Shown piece after piece: positions 1-6,110 of a stretch of DNA of 9,802 nucleotides. How positions within the stretch are numbered: position 1 is the first letter of the stretch; each line of letters begins with the position of its first letter. This stretch comes from Phycisphaerales bacterium (GTDB lineage Bacteria > Planctomycetota > Phycisphaerae > Phycisphaerales > SM1A02): NCBI GenBank assembly GCA_022447165.1, contig JAKVBR010000031.1, positions 2,399-12,200 of the forward strand. Reading direction: 5' to 3'. Below the pieces are notes generated by a model. The model was not told where the DNA came from. It did not search any database and saw only the letters and a list, made by a program, of their open reading frames with translations. The position numbers and the translations under genes were made by a program.

Positions 1-415
1 TTCCAGTGGCCGCGCTGCACTAAAAACAGACGCAAATGAAGTCATCAGCAGAGTCGCAAACATCCTTAACTCTGACGCAGCAGCAAACTTTGAAATCGTT
101 GTCGTTGGTCATACCGACAATATTCAGCCAAAATCTTCTGCCCAACGCTACCCAACAAACTGGGAACTTTCGACTGCTCGTTCAGTCAGCGTTGCAAAAG
201 CACTCAACGCAAATGGCGTTGATCCTTCCCGCTTTGAAATCGCAGGATTTGGCGAATATCGCCCTCTCGTTCCAAATGTTGATGGCGGAACAAAAGAAAA
301 TAGACGAGTTGAGATTTACTTGCGGCCTATGAACACGACGTACACTTGGGAAACTGAAGAGACTACAACTACAGAAACTGTAAACGTAGACCCTATTGAA
401 GAACCAATGAAGTAA
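1..415 (+). CDS. OmpA/MotB-family peptidoglycan-binding protein, C-terminal part
   Basis: The frame is open from the window edge (first full codon at 2) to TAA at 413-415, giving 137 visible residues; the N-terminus lies upstream. The visible part is an OmpA-like domain: a beta strand leading into GHTDN (residues about 36-40), YPTNWELSTARS (50-61), GFGEYRPL (82-89) and KENRRVEIYL (98-107). By family knowledge the Asp in GHTD and the Arg residues in ARS and NRRVE bind the diaminopimelate peptide of peptidoglycan, so the protein probably anchors the outer membrane or a membrane complex to the wall. YPTNWELS resembles MotB more than OmpA porins. After the domain comes a threonine/glutamate-rich tail (about residues 110-137). 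Whether the missing part is a beta barrel, lipoprotein, coiled coil or MotB membrane helix cannot be seen. A strong hairpin terminator follows the stop by about 50 bp. Confidence 0.9.
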   Translation, partial: SSGRAALKTDANEVISRVANILNSDAAANFEIVVVGHTDNIQPKSSAQRYPTNWELSTARSVSVAKALNANGVDPSRFEIAGFGEYRPLVPNVDGGTKENRRVEIYLRPMNTTYTWETEETTTTETVNVDPIEEPMK

Positions 416-427
416 AGTATTGCTGCA

Positions 428-1687
428 ATGTTGTGGCATTCAACTCATAAACGCTCTATACACTACCGCCCCCTTGTTTGGGGGCGGTATGTTTTTTTCA
501 TTGGGGTGTTACTGTTATGTAGTGCCGGCGCAACGCAGCAATCAGCAAGTGACATCCCCCCTGCATTTCCTCTAGAACGGGACCAAGGGCGAATCTATAC
601 CGTCACGAACACCGTATCCATTCCGTGGAATCAGTTAACACCACCAACAAGGGGTGCTTCGACCCCAATTGCATATCCTGCTATTCCCTATAGCAATTGG
701 AACCAAATAGATTTAGAAGATGTCTTTGTTAGGATGATAAACGGCACGCATATTCAGTCCAACCAACATGGCTGGAACATGGCAAAACCAAGTAGTGTGC
801 CGAATCAATGGAAATTTAACATTCCAACACCAAGAGAGATTAATGGCGGTCTTGTCTTTACAGTTCGTCAAACAATTCTTGCCTTTTCAAGCAAGTTAGA
901 CGAGCAAGCGGCACTTAACATCGATTGGCAAAGAACTTGGCGGGATGATATCGCCACATTCCTTGAGCCCTCAGATTTCATTGAATCAGATCATGACCGT
1001 TTTAAAAATGGTCTCCAAGATGCACTTGGTCCAGGCAAAATAAAGTTAAGCCCTCACGCAACTGCAAAAACTGTGATTCGTTATTGCATCCAAAACATTG
1101 AGTCCGATGGTCAATACGCTTCTTCCTTTTCGAGCACGGCCAGAGGCCTTAAAGTTAACGGCGCACTTTCTGCAGCAACAACAGGCAAGGGCTCGGAGTG
1201 CGATGTTGTGTGTGCATGCATCGCAATGTTACGTGCAGCAGGCATTCCCGCTCGACCAGTCATTGGTATCACCATCGCGGACACCGTTGGCACATCTGAA
1301 GTCCCTCCGCAACTCATGGCCTGGGGCGAGTATGCTCTGCCCAATGCTGGTTGGGTTCCATTTAACACAAAACGAATGCGAGGTACAGTGAGCAACCTTC
1401 CACTCTTTGAACAGTGGCAAGGCCTCGGCACTTTGCAGTGGCTCAATCGGCGTGTTCCAATTGCATACGAGTTTGTCGTTGATGGTGTCAAGCATGCATA
1501 TGATGCAATCGGACCATGGAGTTGGGTTCCAATCTATCGAAACAGGCCTCTTCCAGTTCCAGCGTCATTGAAGGCAGTCCCTTATTACGAGAGTCCAACA
1601 AAAGACGTGTATGTCATGATTGAGTATCAACCCTCTCAACAAACGTATGAAATGACATTCGTAGGATCTCCAGGCAAAACGCAATGA
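428..1687 (+). CDS. Exported transglutaminase-fold protein, probably non-catalytic
   Basis: 419 residues. A basic N-terminus, a hydrophobic stretch (about 21-31) and small residues before Ala35 look like a Sec signal peptide, so the mature protein is probably periplasmic. Residues about 45-200 are not recognised. A transglutaminase-like core follows (about 212-316): GKGSEC, then AMLRAAGIPARPV (266-278), a hallmark of the bacterial family, and AWGEYALPNAGWVPF (298-312). In active members the core carries Cys, a His directly before AW, and Asp after GWVPF. Here these positions are Met297 and Asn313, and Cys258 is one residue closer to LRAAGIPAR than usual, so cysteine-protease or transglutaminase activity is doubtful. 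ATG 428 is 12 nt after the upstream TAA in the same frame and has no strong Shine-Dalgarno. It is kept because later starts would destroy the signal peptide. The stop overlaps the next start (ATGA). Confidence 0.85.
   Translation: MLWHSTHKRSIHYRPLVWGRYVFFIGVLLLCSAGATQQSASDIPPAFPLERDQGRIYTVTNTVSIPWNQLTPPTRGASTPIAYPAIPYSNWNQIDLEDVFVRMINGTHIQSNQHGWNMAKPSSVPNQWKFNIPTPREINGGLVFTVRQTILAFSSKLDEQAALNIDWQRTWRDDIATFLEPSDFIESDHDRFKNGLQDALGPGKIKLSPHATAKTVIRYCIQNIESDGQYASSFSSTARGLKVNGALSAATTGKGSECDVVCACIAMLRAAGIPARPVIGITIADTVGTSEVPPQLMAWGEYALPNAGWVPFNTKRMRGTVSNLPLFEQWQGLGTLQWLNRRVPIAYEFVVDGVKHAYDAIGPWSWVPIYRNRPLPVPASLKAVPYYESPTKDVYVMIEYQPSQQTYEMTFVGSPGKTQ
464..498 (+). terminator. Intrinsic terminator inside the next gene's signal-peptide codons
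   Basis: A perfect 10-bp stem (464-473 with 480-489, mostly G:C), a 6-nt loop TTGTTT, then TG and seven T (492-498). This is a textbook Rho-independent terminator about 50 bp after the OmpA-like stop. It lies inside the frame opened by ATG 428, so it is transcribed as part of the following gene unless that gene starts later, and no convincing later start is visible. Confidence 0.8.
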
Positions 1688-1938
1688 TTGACGAACTCCC
1701 TAGCGATGAAGACATTCAACGGTTTTCAGATGAAACCGGATTTTGTCCACAGTGCGGGGAAGAAATTTATGATGACTCCGATTGGTGTCCAAAGTGTGAC
1801 AACCCGATACAAGGTGCGGGCACTAGCCACAAACACCCTCTAAGTAGCATCATGACCAAAAAGGTAGGCGTGATTCTCCTTGTCATCTTACTACTCGCAT
1901 TTCTTTGGTCACCGCTGAGGATCTTCCTCGGCGGATAA
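1684..1938 (+). CDS. Small zinc-ribbon, single-pass membrane protein
   Basis: 84 residues. The N-terminus is acidic. A zinc-ribbon-like knuckle pair, CPQC (21-24) and CPKC (35-38), should bind one zinc ion through four cysteines. A strongly hydrophobic helix spans about 61-76 after two lysines, followed by a short tail ending GG. The layout suggests a cytoplasmic zinc ribbon on a membrane anchor, although topology is inferred. The start ATG overlaps the stop of the transglutaminase-like gene (ATGA at 1684-1687), so translation is probably coupled and the two products may work together at the membrane. No enzymatic motif is seen and I do not recognise a named family beyond the zinc-ribbon class. 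A terminator-like hairpin follows 19 nt after the stop. Confidence 0.8.
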   Translation: MIDELPSDEDIQRFSDETGFCPQCGEEIYDDSDWCPKCDNPIQGAGTSHKHPLSSIMTKKVGVILLVILLLAFLWSPLRIFLGG

Positions 1939-1956
1939 TCGGCATAACCCGCAAAC

Positions 1957-1982
1957 AACGTCCGAAATGAAGGGCGTTTTTA
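1957..1982 (+). terminator. Probable intrinsic terminator after the zinc-ribbon gene
   Basis: A 7-bp stem (1957-1963 with 1972-1978, one G-U pair), an 8-nt loop and a run of five T (1977-1981), part of it in the stem. Position just after the stop at 1938 fits the end of the OmpA-region transcription unit. The stem is moderate, so strength is uncertain. Confidence 0.6.
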
Positions 1983-2103
1983 GCGTGATTGCCAACAAAA
2001 TCCAGTCAATACTAGACAACGAAGCATTCTCGTGCAACATTGAGAAAAGCAGGAAAAACCAAACTCCCTCCTGCATACAAAAGAGAGAAATGAGAGTGAA
2101 GAA

Positions 2104-2424
2104 ATGAATGAGCGTAACATTGAAGAGAGAATGTGCAGATTGATTGAGCAGTTACACGCACTTCCACAAGAACACCGAAAACCAATCGAAAAGGCTTGTG
2201 AACATAACTTCTCACAGCAATCAAAGATTGAAGATTCAGTTGCAAAACTACAAGATTCGCTTGATTACTTGCGATTGAGTGTGAAGTATATGATTTTTGA
2301 TTTAGAAGCAACTCGCAGAGAGAATGTATACCTTCGTAAACTCGTTGAGCAAATTCGCCGCGACAGCACGAGGCGCCAAGATGGTGAAGACGAAGGATTC
2401 TTCGGGAGTGAGGGGTCTGATTAA
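2104..2424 (+). CDS. Small charged alpha-helical (coiled-coil-like) protein
   Basis: 106 residues, not recognised. The sequence is strongly charged and helix-forming: residues about 1-35 carry many Glu, Arg and Gln, and about 38-86 show a repeating hydrophobic pattern of Leu, Val, Ile and Met typical of a coiled coil (for example VAKLQDSLDYLRLSV, 46-60). The C-terminal 20 residues are polar and acidic, ending GSEGSD. There is no signal peptide, membrane helix or enzymatic motif, so it is probably a cytoplasmic oligomer or adaptor. The purine-rich GAGAGTGAAG at 2092-2101 serves as ribosome binding site for ATG 2104. The stop TAA (2422-2424) interlocks with the stop of the convergent DUF3553 gene in the palindrome TTAA. 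The consistent charged pattern supports a real gene over the opposing frame. Confidence 0.75.
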   Translation: MNERNIEERMCRLIEQLHALPQEHRKPIEKACEHNFSQQSKIEDSVAKLQDSLDYLRLSVKYMIFDLEATRRENVYLRKLVEQIRRDSTRRQDGEDEGFFGSEGSD

Positions 2425-3047
2425 GCCCTACACTTTGAAAGCGCTTTTTGAGCGTTTTGGGGTACGGAATCAACCACATCCTTCAGCGACTTCCGTTCAT
2501 CACTCAACTCTTTAACGAGTTTGCATAAATGCATGTCCCTATCATTTGCAAACTGCTTAAAGAACACTTCAAGTTCAGTGCGGTTAAACCGAGTCAGCGG
2601 GTCATCCATACCCGTTTGAGCCATCGCCCACTCCATCAATCCTCGCCCACTGAGATCAAATTTATACAAATCAATTGTTCGCTTAATGCGATGTTCAATC
2701 GTGTTAAAGGGATCTCTGCATGGAAGCGGAATTGCAAGCATGATGTCCATGATTTTTTGCTCGACTGCCTCAGTGAGTCCTGATTGTTCTAGTGACTCAA
2801 CCTCAGCAATGGCTGGTTTAGCGTGCCCATCGCCTGGCATTGAAAACTCACTTTGCATAACTTCTAAAGGAAGTATTGCTCCAGCGAACGTTTTCAGTCC
2901 AGCACTTTTAAAGCGAACAGCAACTCGTACTGCTGGCCTGCCATTGATGGCGGTCTGCTCCACTTTTGTTACAGCACCACTACCCCACTCAGGGTGTTTT
3001 GGATGCCGAACAGTGTCGCCAAATGAGATTGCACATTGATTATTCAA
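2421..3047 (-). CDS. DUF3553-domain protein with unrecognised helical C-terminal region
   Basis: 208 residues. Residues about 7-63 match the DUF3553 pattern: FGDTVRHPKHPEWGSGAV (9-26), then alternating hydrophobic beta strands and a FKSAGLKTF stretch (46-54). This small beta-barrel fold is related in shape to the CarD/UvrD-tail type and is often linked to nucleic-acid or RNA-polymerase interaction, but a DNA role here is inference. A linker (about 65-90) leads to a mostly helical, charged C-terminal region (about 91-208) that I do not recognise, with a CR pair (110-111) and a DPLTRFNRTELEVFFKQF stretch (149-166). The start is TTG at 3045-3047, chosen because GGAG (3054-3057) lies 6 nt upstream and the DUF3553 domain begins right after. 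An extended -10 promoter lies about 100 nt upstream. The end overlaps the convergent gene's stop codon. Confidence 0.85.
   Translation of the reverse strand: MNNQCAISFGDTVRHPKHPEWGSGAVTKVEQTAINGRPAVRVAVRFKSAGLKTFAGAILPLEVMQSEFSMPGDGHAKPAIAEVESLEQSGLTEAVEQKIMDIMLAIPLPCRDPFNTIEHRIKRTIDLYKFDLSGRGLMEWAMAQTGMDDPLTRFNRTELEVFFKQFANDRDMHLCKLVKELSDERKSLKDVVDSVPQNAQKALSKCRA
2438..2458 (+). terminator. Possible terminator hairpin at the convergent gene ends
   Basis: An 8-bp stem (2438-2445 with 2451-2458, one G-U pair) around the loop TTTTG, with four T at the 3' arm. It lies 14 nt after the stop of the coiled-coil gene and inside the last codons of the opposing DUF3553 gene. It could end transcription from the + side. 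The T run is inside the stem, so this is only a candidate. Confidence 0.4.
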
Positions 3048-3053
3048 AAATCA

Positions 3054-3057
3054 CTCC
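3054..3057 (-). promoter_or_regulatory. Shine-Dalgarno GGAG deciding a TTG start
   Basis: GGAGTGA read on the minus strand (3057-3051), with GGAG six nucleotides before TTG 3047. It supports the non-ATG start. Its two leading G also belong to the perfect palindrome CCAATAATTGG at 3056-3066, so a small hairpin could mask it. Confidence 0.7.
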
Positions 3058-3152
3058 AATAATTGGATTTCTCGTACGAAAGTACACATTATGCAGTTGT
3101 AGTGTTAAAGGACCTCAATAAGAGACGCTTTGGTGGTCATCCCACATGGAGC

Positions 3153-3161
3153 ATTATACCA
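3153..3161 (-). promoter_or_regulatory. Extended -10 promoter for the DUF3553 gene
   Basis: On the minus strand the sequence reads TGGTATAAT: a perfect TATAAT (3158-3153) preceded by TGn (3161-3159), an extended -10 element. The -35 candidate, TTGGAT 16 nt further upstream, matches only its first three bases. Transcription would start near 3146, giving a leader of about 100 nt before TTG 3047. The element lies between gdhA and the DUF3553 gene, so the latter can be expressed independently of gdhA. Confidence 0.65.
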
Positions 3162-3204
3162 CAAACTGAAGCAAATCCAAACACTGAAATGGCGGACATA
3201 ATGC

Positions 3205-4590
3205 CTAAATAATGCCTTGATCGAGCATTGCATCAGCGACCTTCATAAATCCTGCAATGTTTGCACCGTCGTTGTAATTGCCGACACAATCAAACTCTTC
3301 AGATGCTTCAACACATTGCTCATGAATCGTTTTCATGATGGCGCGCAGTTTTGCATCAACTTCCTCGCGAGTCCAGAATAACCGTCCTGATGCCTGCGAC
3401 ATTTCAAGCCCAGATACTGCAACACCGCCTGCATTCGCTGCTTTTGCTGGACCATACAAGATGCCCTTTTCAACAAACACTTCTTGGGCCTCGGGCGTGC
3501 TTGGCATGTTCGCCCCTTCACTTACGAGCGTGATGCCACCATTCATTAAGTGCTTTGCATCGTCTTCAATAATCTCATTTTGAGTTGCTGAGGGGAACGC
3601 ACAATCTGCTTCAATCGACCACATCGGATTTGTCGCAACAGCGTAATCACGCTCGTGATAGGTAGCTGATGTAAACGCGTCAGCATATGCACTGATGCGT
3701 CCACGCTTGTTGTTTTTCAAGTCCATGACAAACTCAAGTTTCTCGTTACTAATACCTTCAGGGTCATGAATGAATCCCCCACTGTCGGACATTGTGAGCA
3801 CCTTACCGCCCAGTTGATTAATCTTTTCAGTTGTAAACTGTGCAACGTTTCCCGAACCAGAGACCAAGCATTTTTTGCCATCCATCGATTCATTGCGAGT
3901 GCTCAGCATTTCTTCAGCGAAATACACAGAGCCATAGCCAGTTGCTTCAGGTCTAATTTTGGATCCTCCCCAGTTGATGTCTCGCCCCGTCATGACACCG
4001 ACAAACTCATTTTTGAGTCGTTTGTATTGACCAAACAAGTAACCAATCTCACGACCACCGACACCAATGTCACCCGCTGGAATGTCAGTGTTGTGCCCAA
4101 TATGCCTAAAAAGTTCAGACATAAATGATTGGCAGAAACGCATGACTTCCCCATCGCTCTTACCCTTCGGGTCAAAGTCTGCGCCGCCTTTGCCTCCACC
4201 CATGGGTAGAGTCGTCAAACTGTTTTTAAAGATTTGCTCAAAACCAAGAAACTTCAAAATGCTTAAATCAACTGATGGATGGAATCTCAATCCGCCCTTG
4301 TACGGTCCAATTGCACTATTGAACTCAACTCTGTAGCCCTTGTTGACTTGGACATTCCCGCTGTCGTCTACCCACGGCACCCTAAACTGAATGATGCGTT
4401 CCGGCTCAACAAGACGACCAAGAATATTCGTTTTTACATATTCGGGTTTCTTTTGTAGCACTGGGCCAAGTGATACGACAACTTCTTGGACGGCTTGGAT
4501 AAACTCGGGCTGATGCGGGTTACGCTTATTCAAGTCATTCATAAAATCATCGAGGAATGGGCACGATTTATCGGCACATGTAGTTGTCAT
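3205..4590 (-). CDS. gdhA: NADP-type glutamate dehydrogenase
   Basis: 461 residues, close to the 447 of the E. coli enzyme, with similarity along the whole length. It reduces 2-oxoglutarate and ammonium to glutamate with NAD(P)H in the cytoplasm. Substrate-domain motifs are present: GPYKGGLRFHP (95-105), PMGGGKGG (129-136) with the catalytic Lys134, and PAGDIGVGGRE (171-181) with the catalytic-type Asp173. The Rossmann domain shows GSGNVA (245-250) and SDSGG (268-272). RPEATGYG (213-220) and ANAGGVAVSGLEMSQ (385-399) are family signatures. NADP preference follows from similarity to the short hexameric class and is not proven. The N-terminus carries two extra cysteines (5 and 10). A Shine-Dalgarno-like AAGGAT (4604-4599) precedes ATG 4590. 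No clear terminator follows. The gene is divergent from tyrA. Confidence 0.97.
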   Translation of the reverse strand: MTTTCADKSCPFLDDFMNDLNKRNPHQPEFIQAVQEVVVSLGPVLQKKPEYVKTNILGRLVEPERIIQFRVPWVDDSGNVQVNKGYRVEFNSAIGPYKGGLRFHPSVDLSILKFLGFEQIFKNSLTTLPMGGGKGGADFDPKGKSDGEVMRFCQSFMSELFRHIGHNTDIPAGDIGVGGREIGYLFGQYKRLKNEFVGVMTGRDINWGGSKIRPEATGYGSVYFAEEMLSTRNESMDGKKCLVSGSGNVAQFTTEKINQLGGKVLTMSDSGGFIHDPEGISNEKLEFVMDLKNNKRGRISAYADAFTSATYHERDYAVATNPMWSIEADCAFPSATQNEIIEDDAKHLMNGGITLVSEGANMPSTPEAQEVFVEKGILYGPAKAANAGGVAVSGLEMSQASGRLFWTREEVDAKLRAIMKTIHEQCVEASEEFDCVGNYNDGANIAGFMKVADAMLDQGII

Positions 4591-4650
4591 TCAGTTCCAT
4601 CCTTTATTCAATGGGGATAAGTAAAAGATGGTAACCTGCTCAGAACCAAA
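4591..4650. promoter_or_regulatory. Shared gdhA-tyrA divergent intergenic region
   Basis: Only 60 bp separate the two divergent start codons, so promoter elements of both genes must overlap here or reach into the coding regions. Visible on the minus strand is AAGGAT as gdhA ribosome binding site. I see no convincing -35/-10 pair for either direction and no good Shine-Dalgarno before tyrA. Confidence 0.4.
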
Positions 4651-5805
4651 ATGGAACACCCCAACCAAGATAATCCCGTCCCTCCAGATCTCTTGAATTT
4701 GAGAGCAAAAATTGATGAGGTTGATCATCAAATCCTTGACCTGCTCGTCAAGCGAAATGAGATTATCAAGGAAGTTGCCTCCGTCAAACAGCAGACTGGA
4801 TTTGGGATTAGAGATTTCACTCGCGAGCGAGAACTCCTTGAAAATCGCGGCGAAATCGCTGAAACGGGCGGGCTACGCCGGGAGGTCATCGAAAGTTTGT
4901 TTAGAGTCATTCTCTGGGCGAGTAGAGATAAGCAAGCATCTCTCAATGCTGCCATGCCTACGGATGTCGATGTCAAAACAATCGGCATCATCGGAGGATT
5001 GGGTGGTATAGGTTCATTACTGACTTCGATGTTTGAAGAAGTTGGGCATACTGTCCTCATTGCGGATCTTGGCACTGAGTTGTCAAACGTAGACGTTGCA
5101 GAGCAGTCAGATGTTGTTGTCATTGCTGTGCCGATCGAGGTCACGATTGACGTCATTCATGAGATTGGCGAGCATATACGAGATGACGCTTTGCTACTCG
5201 ATGTGACATCGACAAAGACAAGCCCAGTTGAAGCGATGTGCGCACAATCGTCTTGCAGTGTTGTTGGCACGCACCCCCTCTTTGGTCCAAGTGTTCATTC
5301 GCTTCAAGGACAGCGCATTGCACTCGTTCCTGAACGAGTCACCGACGAGTGGTTATCGTGGCTTGAACAACTTCTGAGTGCTCGAGGGCTGTCTGTCATT
5401 TTGACGACTTCAAAAGAACATGATGAAGCCATGGGCATCGTTCAAGTCCTCACGCATCAAGCAACTGAGATTCTTGGCAGAACAATTCAACGGCTTGATG
5501 TTGATATTCCCAAAACGCTTGCGTTCACCTCTCCCATTTATCTCATCGATTTGCTCATGGCTGCAAGGCACTTTGCGCAGTCATCCAATTTGTACGCATC
5601 AATTCAAATGTCGAATCCAGAGACATCAAGAGTTCTTGATGCACTGAGAAGTTCAGGCGAAGAGTTAAGAACAATTGTTGAGTCGAATGACAGAGATGCG
5701 TTCAACACGATGTTTGAAGAAGTGCATCAATACTTTGGAACATTCTCTGAACAAGCACTTGAGCAATCGAGTTTCCTCATCGATCGACTTGTTGAACGGG
5801 GTTAG
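4651..5805 (+). CDS. tyrA: Bifunctional chorismate mutase / prephenate dehydrogenase (T-protein)
   Basis: 384 residues (E. coli TyrA has 373) with the same two-domain order. Residues about 12-97 form an AroQ-type chorismate mutase: LRAKIDEVD (17-25), LLVKRNEI (31-38), EVASVK (41-46) and FTRERE (56-61), with Arg18, Arg35 and Lys46 at expected active-site positions. Residues about 108-384 form the prephenate dehydrogenase: nucleotide-binding IGIIGGLGGIG (111-121), SDVVVIAVPIEVT (153-165), GTHPLFGPSVHSL (206-218) with His208 at the catalytic position, then the helical dimerisation region with SPIYLIDLLMAARHFAQ (294-310). It converts chorismate to prephenate to 4-hydroxyphenylpyruvate in tyrosine synthesis. 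An in-frame stop at 4618 limits the start, and ATG 4651 is the only good one, though its ribosome binding site is weak. No ACT domain is present. The stop directly abuts the convergent gene's stop. Confidence 0.96.
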   Translation: MEHPNQDNPVPPDLLNLRAKIDEVDHQILDLLVKRNEIIKEVASVKQQTGFGIRDFTRERELLENRGEIAETGGLRREVIESLFRVILWASRDKQASLNAAMPTDVDVKTIGIIGGLGGIGSLLTSMFEEVGHTVLIADLGTELSNVDVAEQSDVVVIAVPIEVTIDVIHEIGEHIRDDALLLDVTSTKTSPVEAMCAQSSCSVVGTHPLFGPSVHSLQGQRIALVPERVTDEWLSWLEQLLSARGLSVILTTSKEHDEAMGIVQVLTHQATEILGRTIQRLDVDIPKTLAFTSPIYLIDLLMAARHFAQSSNLYASIQMSNPETSRVLDALRSSGEELRTIVESNDRDAFNTMFEEVHQYFGTFSEQALEQSSFLIDRLVERG

Positions 5806-6081
5806 TTATTCCACTTGTTCAAGCACAACACCATCATCTGTTGATTGGGTTGTGACTTCCTTACCAACAAGAAAATCAGCATCCCAAAAGGCAGAAACTT
5901 CAATTCGATGTGTCATTCCAGCAGCGTCTTCAATCTCTGCCGTAACGAGTTGCGGCTTTGAAGTATCGATATTGAGGGTTGCTTCAGATTCTGAGGCATT
6001 CCAATGGAGGGCGAGCAATTTGCCTTCGATTTGTACGTTTTCTGCCATACTTCTTATTGTAATACTCAGTAGAGATTTCAT
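5806..6081 (-). CDS. Small acidic protein of unknown function
   Basis: 91 residues from ATG 6081, or 80 from an internal ATG at 6048 (beginning MAENVQIEGK), which may be the true start; neither has a clear Shine-Dalgarno. The sequence is acidic and rich in alternating hydrophobic and polar residues, with Thr and Val clusters, suggesting an all-beta fold (for example TAEIEDAAGMTHRIEVSAFW). No signal peptide, cysteine, membrane helix or known motif is visible. Codons are ordinary for the window, which supports a real gene. It is divergent from the moxR cluster and its stop (5806-5808) directly follows the tyrA stop. I do not recognise it and assign no function. Confidence 0.65.
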   Translation of the reverse strand: MKSLLSITIRSMAENVQIEGKLLALHWNASESEATLNIDTSKPQLVTAEIEDAAGMTHRIEVSAFWDADFLVGKEVTTQSTDDGVVLEQVE

Positions 6082-6104
6082 TACCCCATTTTCTGAACCA
6101 TTTG

Positions 6105-6110
6105 TAAAAT
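6105..6110 (+). promoter_or_regulatory. Weak -10 candidate for the moxR operon
   Basis: TAAAAT (5 of 6 to the consensus), with only a poor -35 candidate (TTACCC, 6081-6086) 18 nt upstream. If used, transcription would start near 6117 and the GTG at 6111 could not be the start, leaving ATG 6129 or 6168. Confidence 0.25.

Noticed and set aside
36..332. 98-residue frame on the plus strand
   Set aside because: Lies in another frame of the OmpA-like domain, which has strong family motifs through this region.
488..535. Lipoprotein signal (LLLC at about residues 28-31) in the transglutaminase-like protein
   Set aside because: The lipobox usually needs a small residue before Cys; LLLC does not fit and a signal peptidase I site after Ala35 is more likely.
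2049..2074. Inverted repeat GCAGGA/TCCTGC upstream of the coiled-coil gene
   Set aside because: Only 6 bp with a 14-nt loop and no T run, too weak to call a regulator or terminator.
2012..2479. 155-residue open frame on the minus strand
   Set aside because: Overlaps most of the coiled-coil gene and has a poorly patterned, Cys- and Ser-rich translation with no good ribosome site; the + strand frame is better.
3199..3217. Direct repeat TAATGCCT twice around the gdhA stop
   Set aside because: Eight bases with no further copies or flanking structure; likely chance.
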